Assembly: GCA_937958815.1 (NCBI GenBank)
Contig: CALGMR010000016.1
Location: 33,715-97,714, forward strand
Source: an uncultured Rhizobiaceae group bacterium
GTDB lineage: Bacteria; Pseudomonadota; Alphaproteobacteria; Rhizobiales; Rhizobiaceae
Length of the DNA stretch: 64,000 nucleotides
Direction of reading: 5' to 3'
Shown here: in pieces, positions 43,472-51,417 of the stretch
Layout of the letters: the number at the start of each line of letters is the position of its first letter
Numbering within the stretch: position 1 is the stretch's first letter
Translations under genes and position numbers: made by a program
The notes under the pieces: generated by a model
What the model was told of the DNA's origin: nothing
Databases searched by the model: none
The model's input: the letters and a program-made list of their open reading frames with translations, nothing else

Positions 43472-44632
43472 CTATGCCGCCATTGCGCGAGAAATGATCA
43501 CACGCATAATTTCGTTTGTGCCTTCAAGAATTTGATGCACGCGCAAGTCACGGACAATTTTCTCAACACCGTAGTCTGCCAGATACCCATAGCCACCATG
43601 AATTTGCAGCGCTTCATTGGCCACATTGAACCCTGTATCTGTGGCAAAGCGCTTGGCCATGGCGCACATTTGTGTCGCGTCGGGTTCTTTCGCGTCCAAT
43701 TTTGCAGCCGCTGCATATAAAAGCATGCGCGCAGCCTCAAGCTCTGTGGCCATATCGGCAAGTTTGAACTGAATGGCTTGGAACTGACCAATCGGCTTTC
43801 CAAACGCTTGGCGTTCGGAACTGTAAGTCTGCGCCATATTGAGAGCACTTTGCGCACCGCCCAGCGAACACGCTGAAATATTCAATCGCCCACCGTCCAG
43901 ACCGGACATGGCAATGCGAAAACCCATGCCTTCTTCATTGATAAGGCTTTCAGCAGGAATACGGCAATCTTCAAGTATGACTTGCGCCGTGGGTTGAACA
44001 TGCCAGCCCATCTTCTTTTCTTGTGGCCCAAAAGACAGGCCAGGAGTCCCATCTTCTACAATAAATGTTGAAACGCCTTTAGACCCCTCACCACCCGTGC
44101 GCGCCATCACCAAATAAACATCGTTTGACCCTGCCCCAGAGATAAACTGCTTGGTGCCATTTAATACGTATTCATCGCCATCGCGCTTCGCTGTCGTCTT
44201 CATGGCTACAGCGTCAGATCCACTTCCAGGTTCAGTCAAACAATAGCTGGCAATTTTCTCCATTGAGGTCAGTTGCGGTAGCCATTTTTGGCGCTGTTCT
44301 TGCGACCCGTAAGTGTCGATCATCCACGAAGCCATGTTGTGAATGGTGATGAACGACGACGTCGCTGGGCAACCTGTTGCCAAAGCCTCAAAAATCACGG
44401 CGGCGTCGAGTCGGGACAGGTTTGACCCGCCCACATCTTCTTGAACATACACACCGCCCATACCAAGAGTTGCCGTTTCTCGGATAACATCTATGGGCAA
44501 ATGGCGCTTTTCATCCCACTCCACCGCAAAGGGTGCAATTTTCTCAGCTGCAAAATCCAACACCATGTCTCGCATAGAGCGTTGGTCTTGATTGAGCGAG
44601 AACGGGCGTTCTGCAATTGAAAGTGTATCCAT
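43472..44632 (-). CDS. Acyl-CoA dehydrogenase, probably isobutyryl-CoA dehydrogenase
   Basis: A 386-residue FAD enzyme of the acyl-CoA dehydrogenase family that introduces a 2,3-double bond. The catalytic glutamate is in ILEGTNEIMR near the C-terminus; the FAD/CoA motifs YCLTEPGSGSDA and HGGYGY are present. Its position before 3-hydroxyisobutyrate dehydrogenase and its resemblance to ACAD8-type sequences suggest isobutyryl-CoA of the valine route as substrate; another short branched acyl-CoA is possible. ATG 44632 has AGAGG upstream and is preferred to GTG 44641. Confidence 0.85.
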   Translation of the reverse strand: MDTLSIAERPFSLNQDQRSMRDMVLDFAAEKIAPFAVEWDEKRHLPIDVIRETATLGMGGVYVQEDVGGSNLSRLDAAVIFEALATGCPATSSFITIHNMASWMIDTYGSQEQRQKWLPQLTSMEKIASYCLTEPGSGSDAVAMKTTAKRDGDEYVLNGTKQFISGAGSNDVYLVMARTGGEGSKGVSTFIVEDGTPGLSFGPQEKKMGWHVQPTAQVILEDCRIPAESLINEEGMGFRIAMSGLDGGRLNISACSLGGAQSALNMAQTYSSERQAFGKPIGQFQAIQFKLADMATELEAARMLLYAAAAKLDAKEPDATQMCAMAKRFATDTGFNVANEALQIHGGYGYLADYGVEKIVRDLRVHQILEGTNEIMRVIISRAMAA

Positions 44633-44657
44633 TAAGGGCACCTCTGAAAAATTGGAC

Positions 44658-46031
44658 TCAAGCCATCAGATTAGACTGTGCCTTATCCAGCGCTGTTTTC
44701 ACAATAGCTGCCGCAGTATCAATTGTATCACGTGTCCATGTGAGTGGCGGCGACAATATCATTGTATCACCCACCGCACGCATCATCATGCCAGCATCAA
44801 TTGAATGATCGCGCACAGCGACTGCTGCACTGCCTGACGGTTCAAAACGTTCTTTGGTGGTCTTGTCTTTCACAATTTCAATCGCGGCAAGAAGGCCAAA
44901 CCCGCGCACTTCACCAACAAGCGGATGATCGCCGACCACGGACTGCAAAGTTTCGACGAGATAAGCTCCCGTGTCATCACGAACCCTATCAATCAGCCCT
45001 TCTTTTTCGATGATGTCGATATTGGCCAGCGCAACAGCGCATGCCACCGGATGACCAGAATAGGTGTATCCGTGATAATATTCACCGTGGCTGGCAAGCG
45101 TCTTTGCAATCCGGTCGCCCACCAAGACGGCTGACAATGGTTGATAGCCGGAGGTTATCGCCTTCGCGACCGTAATAGTATCAGGTTCAATGCCCATGCT
45201 TTCGGCCGCAAACCACGCGCCAGTGCGTCCAAAGCCCGTGATCACTTCATCCAGCATCAAAAGCACATCATACTTTTTGCAAATGCGTTGTATTTCCGGC
45301 CAATAACTCGCAGGTGGAATTTTAACGCCCCCTGCGCCTTGAATGGGTTCACCCACAAACGCAGCGACATTGTCTGCACCAGCTTCCAATATGGCGTCTT
45401 CCACGGCTTTGGCCGCACGCAAACCGAAGTCGTGGTCACTTTCACCCTCGTGCGCCAATTCATAAGCATAGGGCGTCATCACATGCACAAAGCCGGGCAA
45501 CATTGGCCCCAATTGCGAATGCATAGCCCCCATACCGCCCATAGAAGTCGCAGCAATTGTTGAGCCGTGGTAAGCATCGTGACGTGAAATGATGATCTGT
45601 TTTTCGGGCTTACCTTCCAAAGCCCAATAATGACGCACAGTGCGAATGGCCGTGTCGTTGCTTTCAGACCCGGACGCACCGAAAAACACTTGGTTGATAT
45701 GCGCCGGCGCTAAATCTGCCACACGCTTTGCCAACAATGCAGCTTGCGGATGGGTCGTTTTGAAAAACGTATTGTAATAAGCAAGTTCCTGCATTTGCTC
45801 ATAGGCGGCGCGCGCCAGTTCTTCGCGCCCATAACCTGCATTCACACACCACAAACCTGCCATGGCATCGAGAATGGCCTTGCCTTCGCTGTCATAGATA
45901 TGATTGCCGTCGGCACGTGTCACCACACGCACACCCTGAGCACGCAGTTCGTCATGATCCGTAAACGGGTGCAGGTGGTGGGCGTTGTCGATGGATTGAA
46001 GTTGTTCTGTTGTAAAATTTTTATAAGCCAT
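44658..46031 (-). CDS. Class III omega-aminotransferase
   Basis: A 457-residue PLP enzyme of the omega-amino-acid / putrescine--pyruvate transaminase group. Seen: HPFTDHDEL near the start, AGLWCVNAGYGREEL, GSESNDTA, the DEVITGFGRTG cofactor motif, and the PLP lysine in VAKAITSGYQPLSAV. The most likely donors are beta-alanine, 3-aminoisobutyrate, putrescine or similar, with pyruvate as acceptor. Leading the operon with acyl-CoA dehydrogenase and 3-hydroxyisobutyrate dehydrogenase, 3-aminoisobutyrate would be a logical substrate, since its product is methylmalonate semialdehyde; that is inference. Confidence 0.82.
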   Translation of the reverse strand: MAYKNFTTEQLQSIDNAHHLHPFTDHDELRAQGVRVVTRADGNHIYDSEGKAILDAMAGLWCVNAGYGREELARAAYEQMQELAYYNTFFKTTHPQAALLAKRVADLAPAHINQVFFGASGSESNDTAIRTVRHYWALEGKPEKQIIISRHDAYHGSTIAATSMGGMGAMHSQLGPMLPGFVHVMTPYAYELAHEGESDHDFGLRAAKAVEDAILEAGADNVAAFVGEPIQGAGGVKIPPASYWPEIQRICKKYDVLLMLDEVITGFGRTGAWFAAESMGIEPDTITVAKAITSGYQPLSAVLVGDRIAKTLASHGEYYHGYTYSGHPVACAVALANIDIIEKEGLIDRVRDDTGAYLVETLQSVVGDHPLVGEVRGFGLLAAIEIVKDKTTKERFEPSGSAAVAVRDHSIDAGMMMRAVGDTMILSPPLTWTRDTIDTAAAIVKTALDKAQSNLMA

Positions 46032-46584
46032 AGAGCCTCACAAGCTTGAGAATTTCGATAGGTATGAAATCGAACTCGAGTCTGTGGTGAATACCCAATG
46101 CGCGCGCACAGTTGAAGCAATGTGTAGTGAGCAGAAACTCGGCTGGTAACAATTGGCCAGATCGTCATGTCCCTATCCATCCATTCAACGGCGATTTGCA
46201 CCCACGCAGGCTTACCACTTTAACGTTCCATTCACTGCAATTCAAACGAATGGTTACGGCAAGTGCAACGAAAAGCTTCCATTAAGTTCAAGAGACCAAA
46301 ATCATCTTCTGATCGAAACTGATGAAACCTCAAGATGCTCAAATTGTTGAAATCCATACCTCTTGGTATCCTGTATTTCCTCATTGCCAGCGCTGTGCCC
46401 GCGCAATCTGTCACGGAAACTGGCTTCAACAACAGCTTGTATTCGGCCCCAGCTTCGAAATCTATCGGATAGCAGTCTTGAACAGTGCAAACCGCCTACA
46501 CGTTCGAATTTAGTGGTTCGCTCGTTCATTTTAGGCTAGTTGCAGAAACACATCCCGCATTTGCAACCATAAGTCGTCAAAACA
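46032..46584. other. Long intergenic region
   Basis: 553 bases between the transaminase start (minus) and the Nudix start (plus). It should hold both promoters. The only candidate gene is a 45-codon plus-strand frame at 46335-46472, listed separately. No RNA gene or repeat was seen. Confidence 0.4.
46335..46472 (+). CDS. Possible small secreted peptide
   Basis: A 45-codon frame starting ATG at 46335 and ending TAG at 46472. Residues 1-24 look like a signal peptide: two Lys, a hydrophobic core (IPLGILYFLIASAV) and a PAQ cleavage site. The 21-residue remainder is polar. There is no clear ribosome site, and the codon pattern cannot be judged at this length. It may instead be the remnant of a longer exported protein, because a different frame stays open immediately afterwards. 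Confidence 0.25.
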   Translation: MLKLLKSIPLGILYFLIASAVPAQSVTETGFNNSLYSAPASKSIG

Positions 46585-47289
46585 GTGTCTCAACCAGATC
46601 AAAAAGCCTGCCCGATTCTTGCACGCCAAAGTGAGAACGGCCTCGAACTCTTGGCCTTTCGCCATCCATTTGCAGGAACGCAATTGGTGAAAGGAAGCAT
46701 TGAGAATGACGAACTACCGCAAGATGCAGCCGCCCGCGAATTGCTGGAAGAAAGTGGCGTTGCAGCGCAGGGCGCTCCGCTCAGCTTGGGAACTTCAAAC
46801 GGCATTGTGCCTAGAGAAACTTGGAATTTCTTTCTTTTCCCCTGCCCGCCTTTGGCCGATGAATGGCAACACCACTGCCCAGATGATGGTGGCCATGATT
46901 TCAAGTTTTTCTGGCAACCCGTGGAAGAATATCTGGAAGGTGATTGGCCTGCTCCATTTATTCGCGCTCTGCGATTTGCGGTGGGAAAGATCGAAAAGCT
47001 CTCTCCTCAACAGCGCGATCAATATTGCGAGACGCAACAGCCCGAGATTGCAAGAACCATCCGCAAGCTCGCGGACAAAATCGAAGATGGTCGCCCCATA
47101 GATCCAAGTGCGGTGGCTGTTTCCATTGCAGGTAAAGACGAGAAAAAATGGCGCAAACTTATGCCCGTCATAAAATCCGAAGCCGTGAAATTAGCGCTGA
47201 ACGGTGAAATCCAAGTGCTTCGAAAGGGAAAACCCGTTTCCAGTGCAGATTTCAAGGGGCTTTATAAAATCGCAGCATTATCTGAGTAA
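46585..47289 (+). CDS. Nudix hydrolase fused to a DUF3253 domain
   Basis: A 234-residue protein. The Nudix box spans residues 37-59 with all key positions (Gly37, Glu43, Arg51-Glu52, Glu55-Glu56, Gly58), so it should hydrolyse a nucleoside diphosphate linked to another moiety, using magnesium. The last about 80 residues (from about 150: IDPSAVAVSIAGKDEKKWRKLMPVIKS and IQVLRKGKPV) match the DUF3253 pattern, a small winged-helix-like domain normally found alone. The fusion hints at a regulator or a protein acting on a specific nucleotide signal. The start is GTG with no strong ribosome site, so the first residues are uncertain. Confidence 0.72.
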   Translation: MSQPDQKACPILARQSENGLELLAFRHPFAGTQLVKGSIENDELPQDAAARELLEESGVAAQGAPLSLGTSNGIVPRETWNFFLFPCPPLADEWQHHCPDDGGHDFKFFWQPVEEYLEGDWPAPFIRALRFAVGKIEKLSPQQRDQYCETQQPEIARTIRKLADKIEDGRPIDPSAVAVSIAGKDEKKWRKLMPVIKSEAVKLALNGEIQVLRKGKPVSSADFKGLYKIAALSE

Positions 47290-47360
47290 ATCCTCGCAAA
47301 AGTTTTGACATCGATGCTCCAAAAAGGTTCAGTTGACGCAACGAGACCTGAAGGAAACCT

Positions 47361-48716
47361 ATGATGCGGAATTTTTGGACGACGTTAGCCCTTGCGCTTT
47401 TTTGTCTTGTCGGAGTTCTGGTTGCTCCCTCTCAAGCACAACTGCAGATCGACCTCGGCAGTGATGATCAGGTCTTCCGCATTCTAAGAAACTCTGGCTA
47501 TACGGACGCAAAAGTAACCAAACGATCCCTCACCATCATTCGTACAGAGGCCTGTAAAGGTGGAAAGAAATATCAAATAAAGGTCAGCATATTAGGTCGC
47601 ATCACCAGCGCGTCAGAAATTGGAACATGCCGATCACGCGTGCAAGAATCCGCATTTTCTGAACGCGAGCTGCGGCAGTTGCTTGAACAAAATAGATACA
47701 CCAGCATTGAAACACGCAAAGCGCGCAGAGGGTTCCAAGCGATAGCTTGCCGCAATGGGCGTAGGTTCGATCTTTCATTCAACAGACGTGGGAAGATCAT
47801 CGACCGCAAAGACCTCGGATATTGCCAGCGTCGAAGACTGTCCAACGATCAGATTATCACTTCTTTGGAAAACGCCGGCTATCGCCGCGTGAACGTGATT
47901 GAGAGCAATCCACCCAATTATCTGGCAGAAGCTTGCCGCGAAAGCCGCCGTTATCGCCTGCGCCTCAACAACAGCGCCCAAATTCAAACTCGCCGCACCA
48001 TCGGTGAATGTGGACGGCGTTTCTCTGCGGAGAGAATTGCTGACCTTTTGAAAGAGCGCGGCTATTCGAAGATTGAAATCACAAGGCGCAACTCCACCCC
48101 CTATCGCGCTACAGCGTGCCGCAATAACGACAAATACGCAGTCACAATTGGACGTCGCGGACGCATTTTAGACGAGCAACGCACAGGCTCGTGCCGTCAA
48201 CGTTTCGATGCAAGAACACTTTCAAGCCTGATGCAACGCAGAGGCTATGATCGCATAAAGATCGTTCGAACCAATCGTGCCCCCTACATTGCCGAAGGTT
48301 GTGTGGGTGATGCGCTGCAAGAAATTCAGGTGGGACAATTCGGTAAGATCCTGCGCGAATACCGCATTGGAAAGTGCGCCCGTCCCGTGACCCGCAAACA
48401 ATTGCAGGGCAATATTCAGGAAGCCGGTCACGTGGTTATTGGATTGGAGAAAGACGGCCAAAGCTGGCGATCTCGCGAATGCCGCCAAGACAACCAGGTC
48501 GTGGTCAACTATGACCCTTACGGTGAGCAAACCAATATTCGTGCGAACGGAAAATGTCGTTCAGAAACTGTGCTCGACGTGTTGCGAACTTTAGAAAGTA
48601 GAGGCGCGCGCCGCGTTGAAGCTTTTGTGGAAGGTTGTTTTGACGGCGGTAAATACCGCTGGAGCTTCGATCGCCTCGGCAATCGCACAGGTCGCAAACG
48701 CGTGGGCAGTTGCTAA
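47361..48716 (+). CDS. Exported protein of seven tandem Cys-pair repeats
   Basis: A 451-residue protein with a signal peptide at 1-26 (ending SQA) and then seven tandem repeats of 52-65 residues filling the rest. Each repeat has a helix (like LLKERGYSKIEI), an A-C-R/K turn, a strand KY-x-V, a glycine turn (GRI) and a closing G-x-C. The cysteine pairs are 65/90, 130/155, 192/217, 253/278, 314/339, 374/399 and 426/451, always exactly 25 apart, so seven disulfides are likely. The fold looks PepSY-like, as single or double PepSY modules look alike, but I cannot assign it. AAGGAA precedes two adjacent ATG codons. It ends two bases from a convergent gene. Confidence 0.75.
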   Translation: MMRNFWTTLALALFCLVGVLVAPSQAQLQIDLGSDDQVFRILRNSGYTDAKVTKRSLTIIRTEACKGGKKYQIKVSILGRITSASEIGTCRSRVQESAFSERELRQLLEQNRYTSIETRKARRGFQAIACRNGRRFDLSFNRRGKIIDRKDLGYCQRRRLSNDQIITSLENAGYRRVNVIESNPPNYLAEACRESRRYRLRLNNSAQIQTRRTIGECGRRFSAERIADLLKERGYSKIEITRRNSTPYRATACRNNDKYAVTIGRRGRILDEQRTGSCRQRFDARTLSSLMQRRGYDRIKIVRTNRAPYIAEGCVGDALQEIQVGQFGKILREYRIGKCARPVTRKQLQGNIQEAGHVVIGLEKDGQSWRSRECRQDNQVVVNYDPYGEQTNIRANGKCRSETVLDVLRTLESRGARRVEAFVEGCFDGGKYRWSFDRLGNRTGRKRVGSC

Positions 48717-48718
48717 GT

Positions 48719-49327
48719 TCAAACCAAGCCTGCTGACTTTGCAAATGGGTCACGATTGGCATCTTTGTGCCATTCGTATTCACACCCCAGCGCGATCCTG
48801 TCAGCCATTTCCATTCCAAACAGGTCAGCCATAACAGCCAAAGCCATGTCCATGCCTGCGGACACTCCAGAAGACGTGAAAAACTTTCCATCTTCTACCC
48901 AACGCGCCTCTTTTACCCAATCAACATTTGGGGCCAAAGGGACAGTTTTTGTAAAATCCAACTTGTTGGTCGTAGCCTTGCGACCATCCAAAACACCTGT
49001 CATGCCAAGCAACACGGTTCCCGTACAAACTGCCATCACACGTTCTGCATTGGCCGAAGCTTGTCTAATCCACTCCATGAGTTCTTCATCCTTAGCCTCC
49101 CCCAAAGCGGCATCGCCACCGGGAATGAACAGCAGATCATAGTCGTTTTTCTCAGCAATCGTTTTATCAATCACGATACGCTGACCATGAACGCTGGGCA
49201 CTGGGTCTCGCCCTTTTGCAACGGTGATGATTTCAGTCTCATTGCCCAAACCTCCCAGCATTTCCATAGGACCAAAATAATCAAGCGTCTCAAAACCGGG
49301 GAAGACAAAAGCGGCAAGCGTTCTCAT
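48719..49327 (-). CDS. DJ-1/PfpI family protein
   Basis: A 202-residue protein of the class I glutamine-amidotransferase-like DJ-1/PfpI superfamily. The nucleophile elbow is AVCTGTVLLG (Cys at about 100), with FPGFETLDYFGPMEML at the start and SSGVSAGMDMALAV near 155, which is the pattern of isonitrile hydratase / ThiJ-like proteins. Reaction unknown. It lies 12 bases after the DUF1272 gene in the same direction and is divergent, as a pair, from a GlxA-type regulator whose N-terminal domain has the same fold. Confidence 0.82.
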   Translation of the reverse strand: MRTLAAFVFPGFETLDYFGPMEMLGGLGNETEIITVAKGRDPVPSVHGQRIVIDKTIAEKNDYDLLFIPGGDAALGEAKDEELMEWIRQASANAERVMAVCTGTVLLGMTGVLDGRKATTNKLDFTKTVPLAPNVDWVKEARWVEDGKFFTSSGVSAGMDMALAVMADLFGMEMADRIALGCEYEWHKDANRDPFAKSAGLV

Positions 49328-49339
49328 ATGTTTGGTATC

Positions 49340-49600
49340 CTATTCCGCAGCTTTAAGATGCGCGCATTGCGCATGGTCTTTAACAAAACGCTCGGTCGAT
49401 GCCGGAAATTTCTCCAACATTTTCGCAGGACGAATGGGGCGGCGCAAAAGCTCACCACCGCAATTTGGACACGCATTCTTAAAGACTTGCTCTGCGCAAT
49501 CTTTGCAAAAAGTACACTCAAATGAACAACAACGCGCGTCTAAGCTGTGTGGCGGGAGGTCTACATCGCAACACTCACAATTGGGTTTCAACTTCAACAT
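49340..49600 (-). CDS. DUF1272 small zinc-ribbon-like protein
   Basis: An 86-residue protein packed with cysteines: CECC, CC, FECTFCKDC, then CPNCGGEL, giving four paired sites for zinc as in the DUF1272 family. The C-terminal half (RRPIRPAKMLEKFPAST) is also typical. Function unknown. AAGGA lies before ATG 49600; the frame upstream to 49711 is not part of the family. It is probably co-transcribed with the DJ-1 gene. Confidence 0.82.
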   Translation of the reverse strand: MLKLKPNCECCDVDLPPHSLDARCCSFECTFCKDCAEQVFKNACPNCGGELLRRPIRPAKMLEKFPASTERFVKDHAQCAHLKAAE

Positions 49601-49663
49601 CAGATGATCCTTTCTCGTTTCTGCGCCTAGACTATCAGATGCATTTTTGGCATAAATGACAAT

Positions 49664-50698
49664 ATGACCTCGTTTTCTGCCAAACCCACCAACAGTGCTC
49701 CGCCCTACCACTCAGATCAAATGAATGTGGTTTTCATCGTCTACCCGGACATTGTGCTGTTGGATCTTGCTGGACCGTTACAGGTCTTCACCCATGCAAA
49801 AGTGAACCCCGCATCGGGACAGGCGTACAAAACCCACGTCCTCTCCTTCGATGGCGGTAAAACTGAAACCAACACAATATTGCAGATCGACAGCGACCCG
49901 ATTGCCGATTGGATCAACAACGATGAAAATCACCCGATTCACACATTGGTGGCGGTAGGTGGTGATGGCGCCCCCATTGCAGCGTTAAACAAACCCTTTG
50001 TCGAGCAATTTAAGGTGTTAGCAAAACGATCACAGCGGGTCTGTTCTGTATGTTCAGGCGCGTTTGTTTTGGCAGCAGCAGGCTTGCTAGAGGGCAAACG
50101 TGCCGTCACCCATTGGGAAGATTGTGAAAATCTTGCGACTGAATACCCGAACGTGAATGTGGAAGTTGATCCGATTTATATCAAAGACGGCTCAGTATGG
50201 ACATCAGCCGGAATAACGTCCGGCATCGACATGGCATTGGCGATTATTGAAGAAGATTTGGGTGCGCCCGCCGCAATAGAAATGGCTCGATCCTTGGTCA
50301 CACCCATGGTGCGTTCTGGTGGGCAATCTCAATTCAGCCCTGAATTAGACAGGCAAGCGCGTGATACACAGGGGCGGTTTGGAAGGCTTCACGACTGGAT
50401 CAGCGCAAATCTGCACCGCACCATTTCGGTGGACGCCATGGCGGAACATTGCGGTATGAGTTCACGCAACTTTTCACGCCAATACAAATCCATAATGGGA
50501 GTTCCACCAGCGAAAGCTGTTGAAGCAATACGCGTAAATGTCGCGCGCGATCTATTGAGTTCTCCACAAAAGAGCATCAAAGAAATTGTGGCATCATGCG
50601 GATTTAAAGACGATGAACGCATGCGCCGGGCCTTCTTGCGACAAATAAATACAACGCCCAGTCAATACCGGGCCCAATTTCAGACCCGGCAATTGTGA
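49664..50698 (+). CDS. GlxA-type transcriptional regulator (DJ-1 domain + AraC HTH)
   Basis: A 344-residue regulator. The N-terminal DJ-1/PfpI domain (about 20-200) has a nucleophile-like cysteine in VCSVCSGAFVLAAAG. A C-terminal AraC-type double helix-turn-helix follows (about 240-340: SVDAMAEHCGMSSRNFSRQYK and IKEIVASCGFKDDERMRRAF). Such regulators often control amine or betaine metabolism; GbdR is an example. It is divergent from the DUF1272-DJ-1 pair with 63 bases between, so it is a candidate controller of them. An internal ATG at 49721 (MNVVFIVYPD) is an alternative start that would fit the family better. Confidence 0.85.
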   Translation: MTSFSAKPTNSAPPYHSDQMNVVFIVYPDIVLLDLAGPLQVFTHAKVNPASGQAYKTHVLSFDGGKTETNTILQIDSDPIADWINNDENHPIHTLVAVGGDGAPIAALNKPFVEQFKVLAKRSQRVCSVCSGAFVLAAAGLLEGKRAVTHWEDCENLATEYPNVNVEVDPIYIKDGSVWTSAGITSGIDMALAIIEEDLGAPAAIEMARSLVTPMVRSGGQSQFSPELDRQARDTQGRFGRLHDWISANLHRTISVDAMAEHCGMSSRNFSRQYKSIMGVPPAKAVEAIRVNVARDLLSSPQKSIKEIVASCGFKDDERMRRAFLRQINTTPSQYRAQFQTRQL

Positions 50699-50707
50699 AA
50701 ATTACAC

Positions 50708-51283
50708 CTAAGCGGCTTTTTTCACGTCGCTAACTTCATGAATGTGAACACTGGGGCCGTGCTCTTCCAAATGGGCTTTAACAATGGCCAAAGCGTTTGT
50801 CATGTTCCGCTTCCAATCAAGAGAAACAAACAGCTTTACGACAGACAAAGCAGCTTTATTTTTGGAATGAAACGCATAATCCCAGATAAGTCGAGTGTTC
50901 TCGCCATCAGCTTCAACACGCATTGCTGCCTTGGCGTAGTCGGCTAGAAAGCGAATGGGGTTATTATAGCTATATGCTTGATAAGAATAACTTTCTGGAA
51001 AATTCTCTGACAACACACGTTCTTTTGCGATTGTCTTGTCCTTGAAATGAATGAGGCGTGAAGTTCCCGCCGCACCATACGCCTCTTTGGAAAGCAATTC
51101 AGTACCGACAATGGGTGAAACCACCATCGTTCCAAGCATGAAATTTTCCAATGGTTCATTCAAAAGCCATTTCAAAAACTGATCAGGATGAATTTGAAAT
51201 GTTTCTGTGACCTGACAATGAGCATAGTTTGCATCATCAAGATCTACATCTGGAGCCTGATCTGCTTGTTGAATAGTGTTCAT
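50708..51283 (-). CDS. SRPBCC (START-like) family protein
   Basis: A 191-residue soluble protein with the beta-strand pattern of the SRPBCC / polyketide-cyclase fold (CQVTETFQIHPDQFLKWL, then TRLIHFKDKTIAKERVLSENFPESYSYQAYS). Such proteins bind hydrophobic ligands; none can be named here. ATG 51283 has a GGAG ribosome site; the upstream frame to 51325 is not needed. It ends ten bases from the convergent GlxA-type regulator gene. Confidence 0.6.
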   Translation of the reverse strand: MNTIQQADQAPDVDLDDANYAHCQVTETFQIHPDQFLKWLLNEPLENFMLGTMVVSPIVGTELLSKEAYGAAGTSRLIHFKDKTIAKERVLSENFPESYSYQAYSYNNPIRFLADYAKAAMRVEADGENTRLIWDYAFHSKNKAALSVVKLFVSLDWKRNMTNALAIVKAHLEEHGPSVHIHEVSDVKKAA

Positions 51284-51417
51284 TTCGTTTCTCCGTATCG
51301 TTTGGCCCAATGAGGTAGAAGACACGGATTACTTTTGGATAAACATCCAGTGCTTTGCTGACCGGAACTCCAAATAACATTAGCGAAACGTTAAATAGCG
51401 GATTGAATGACCGTCCC

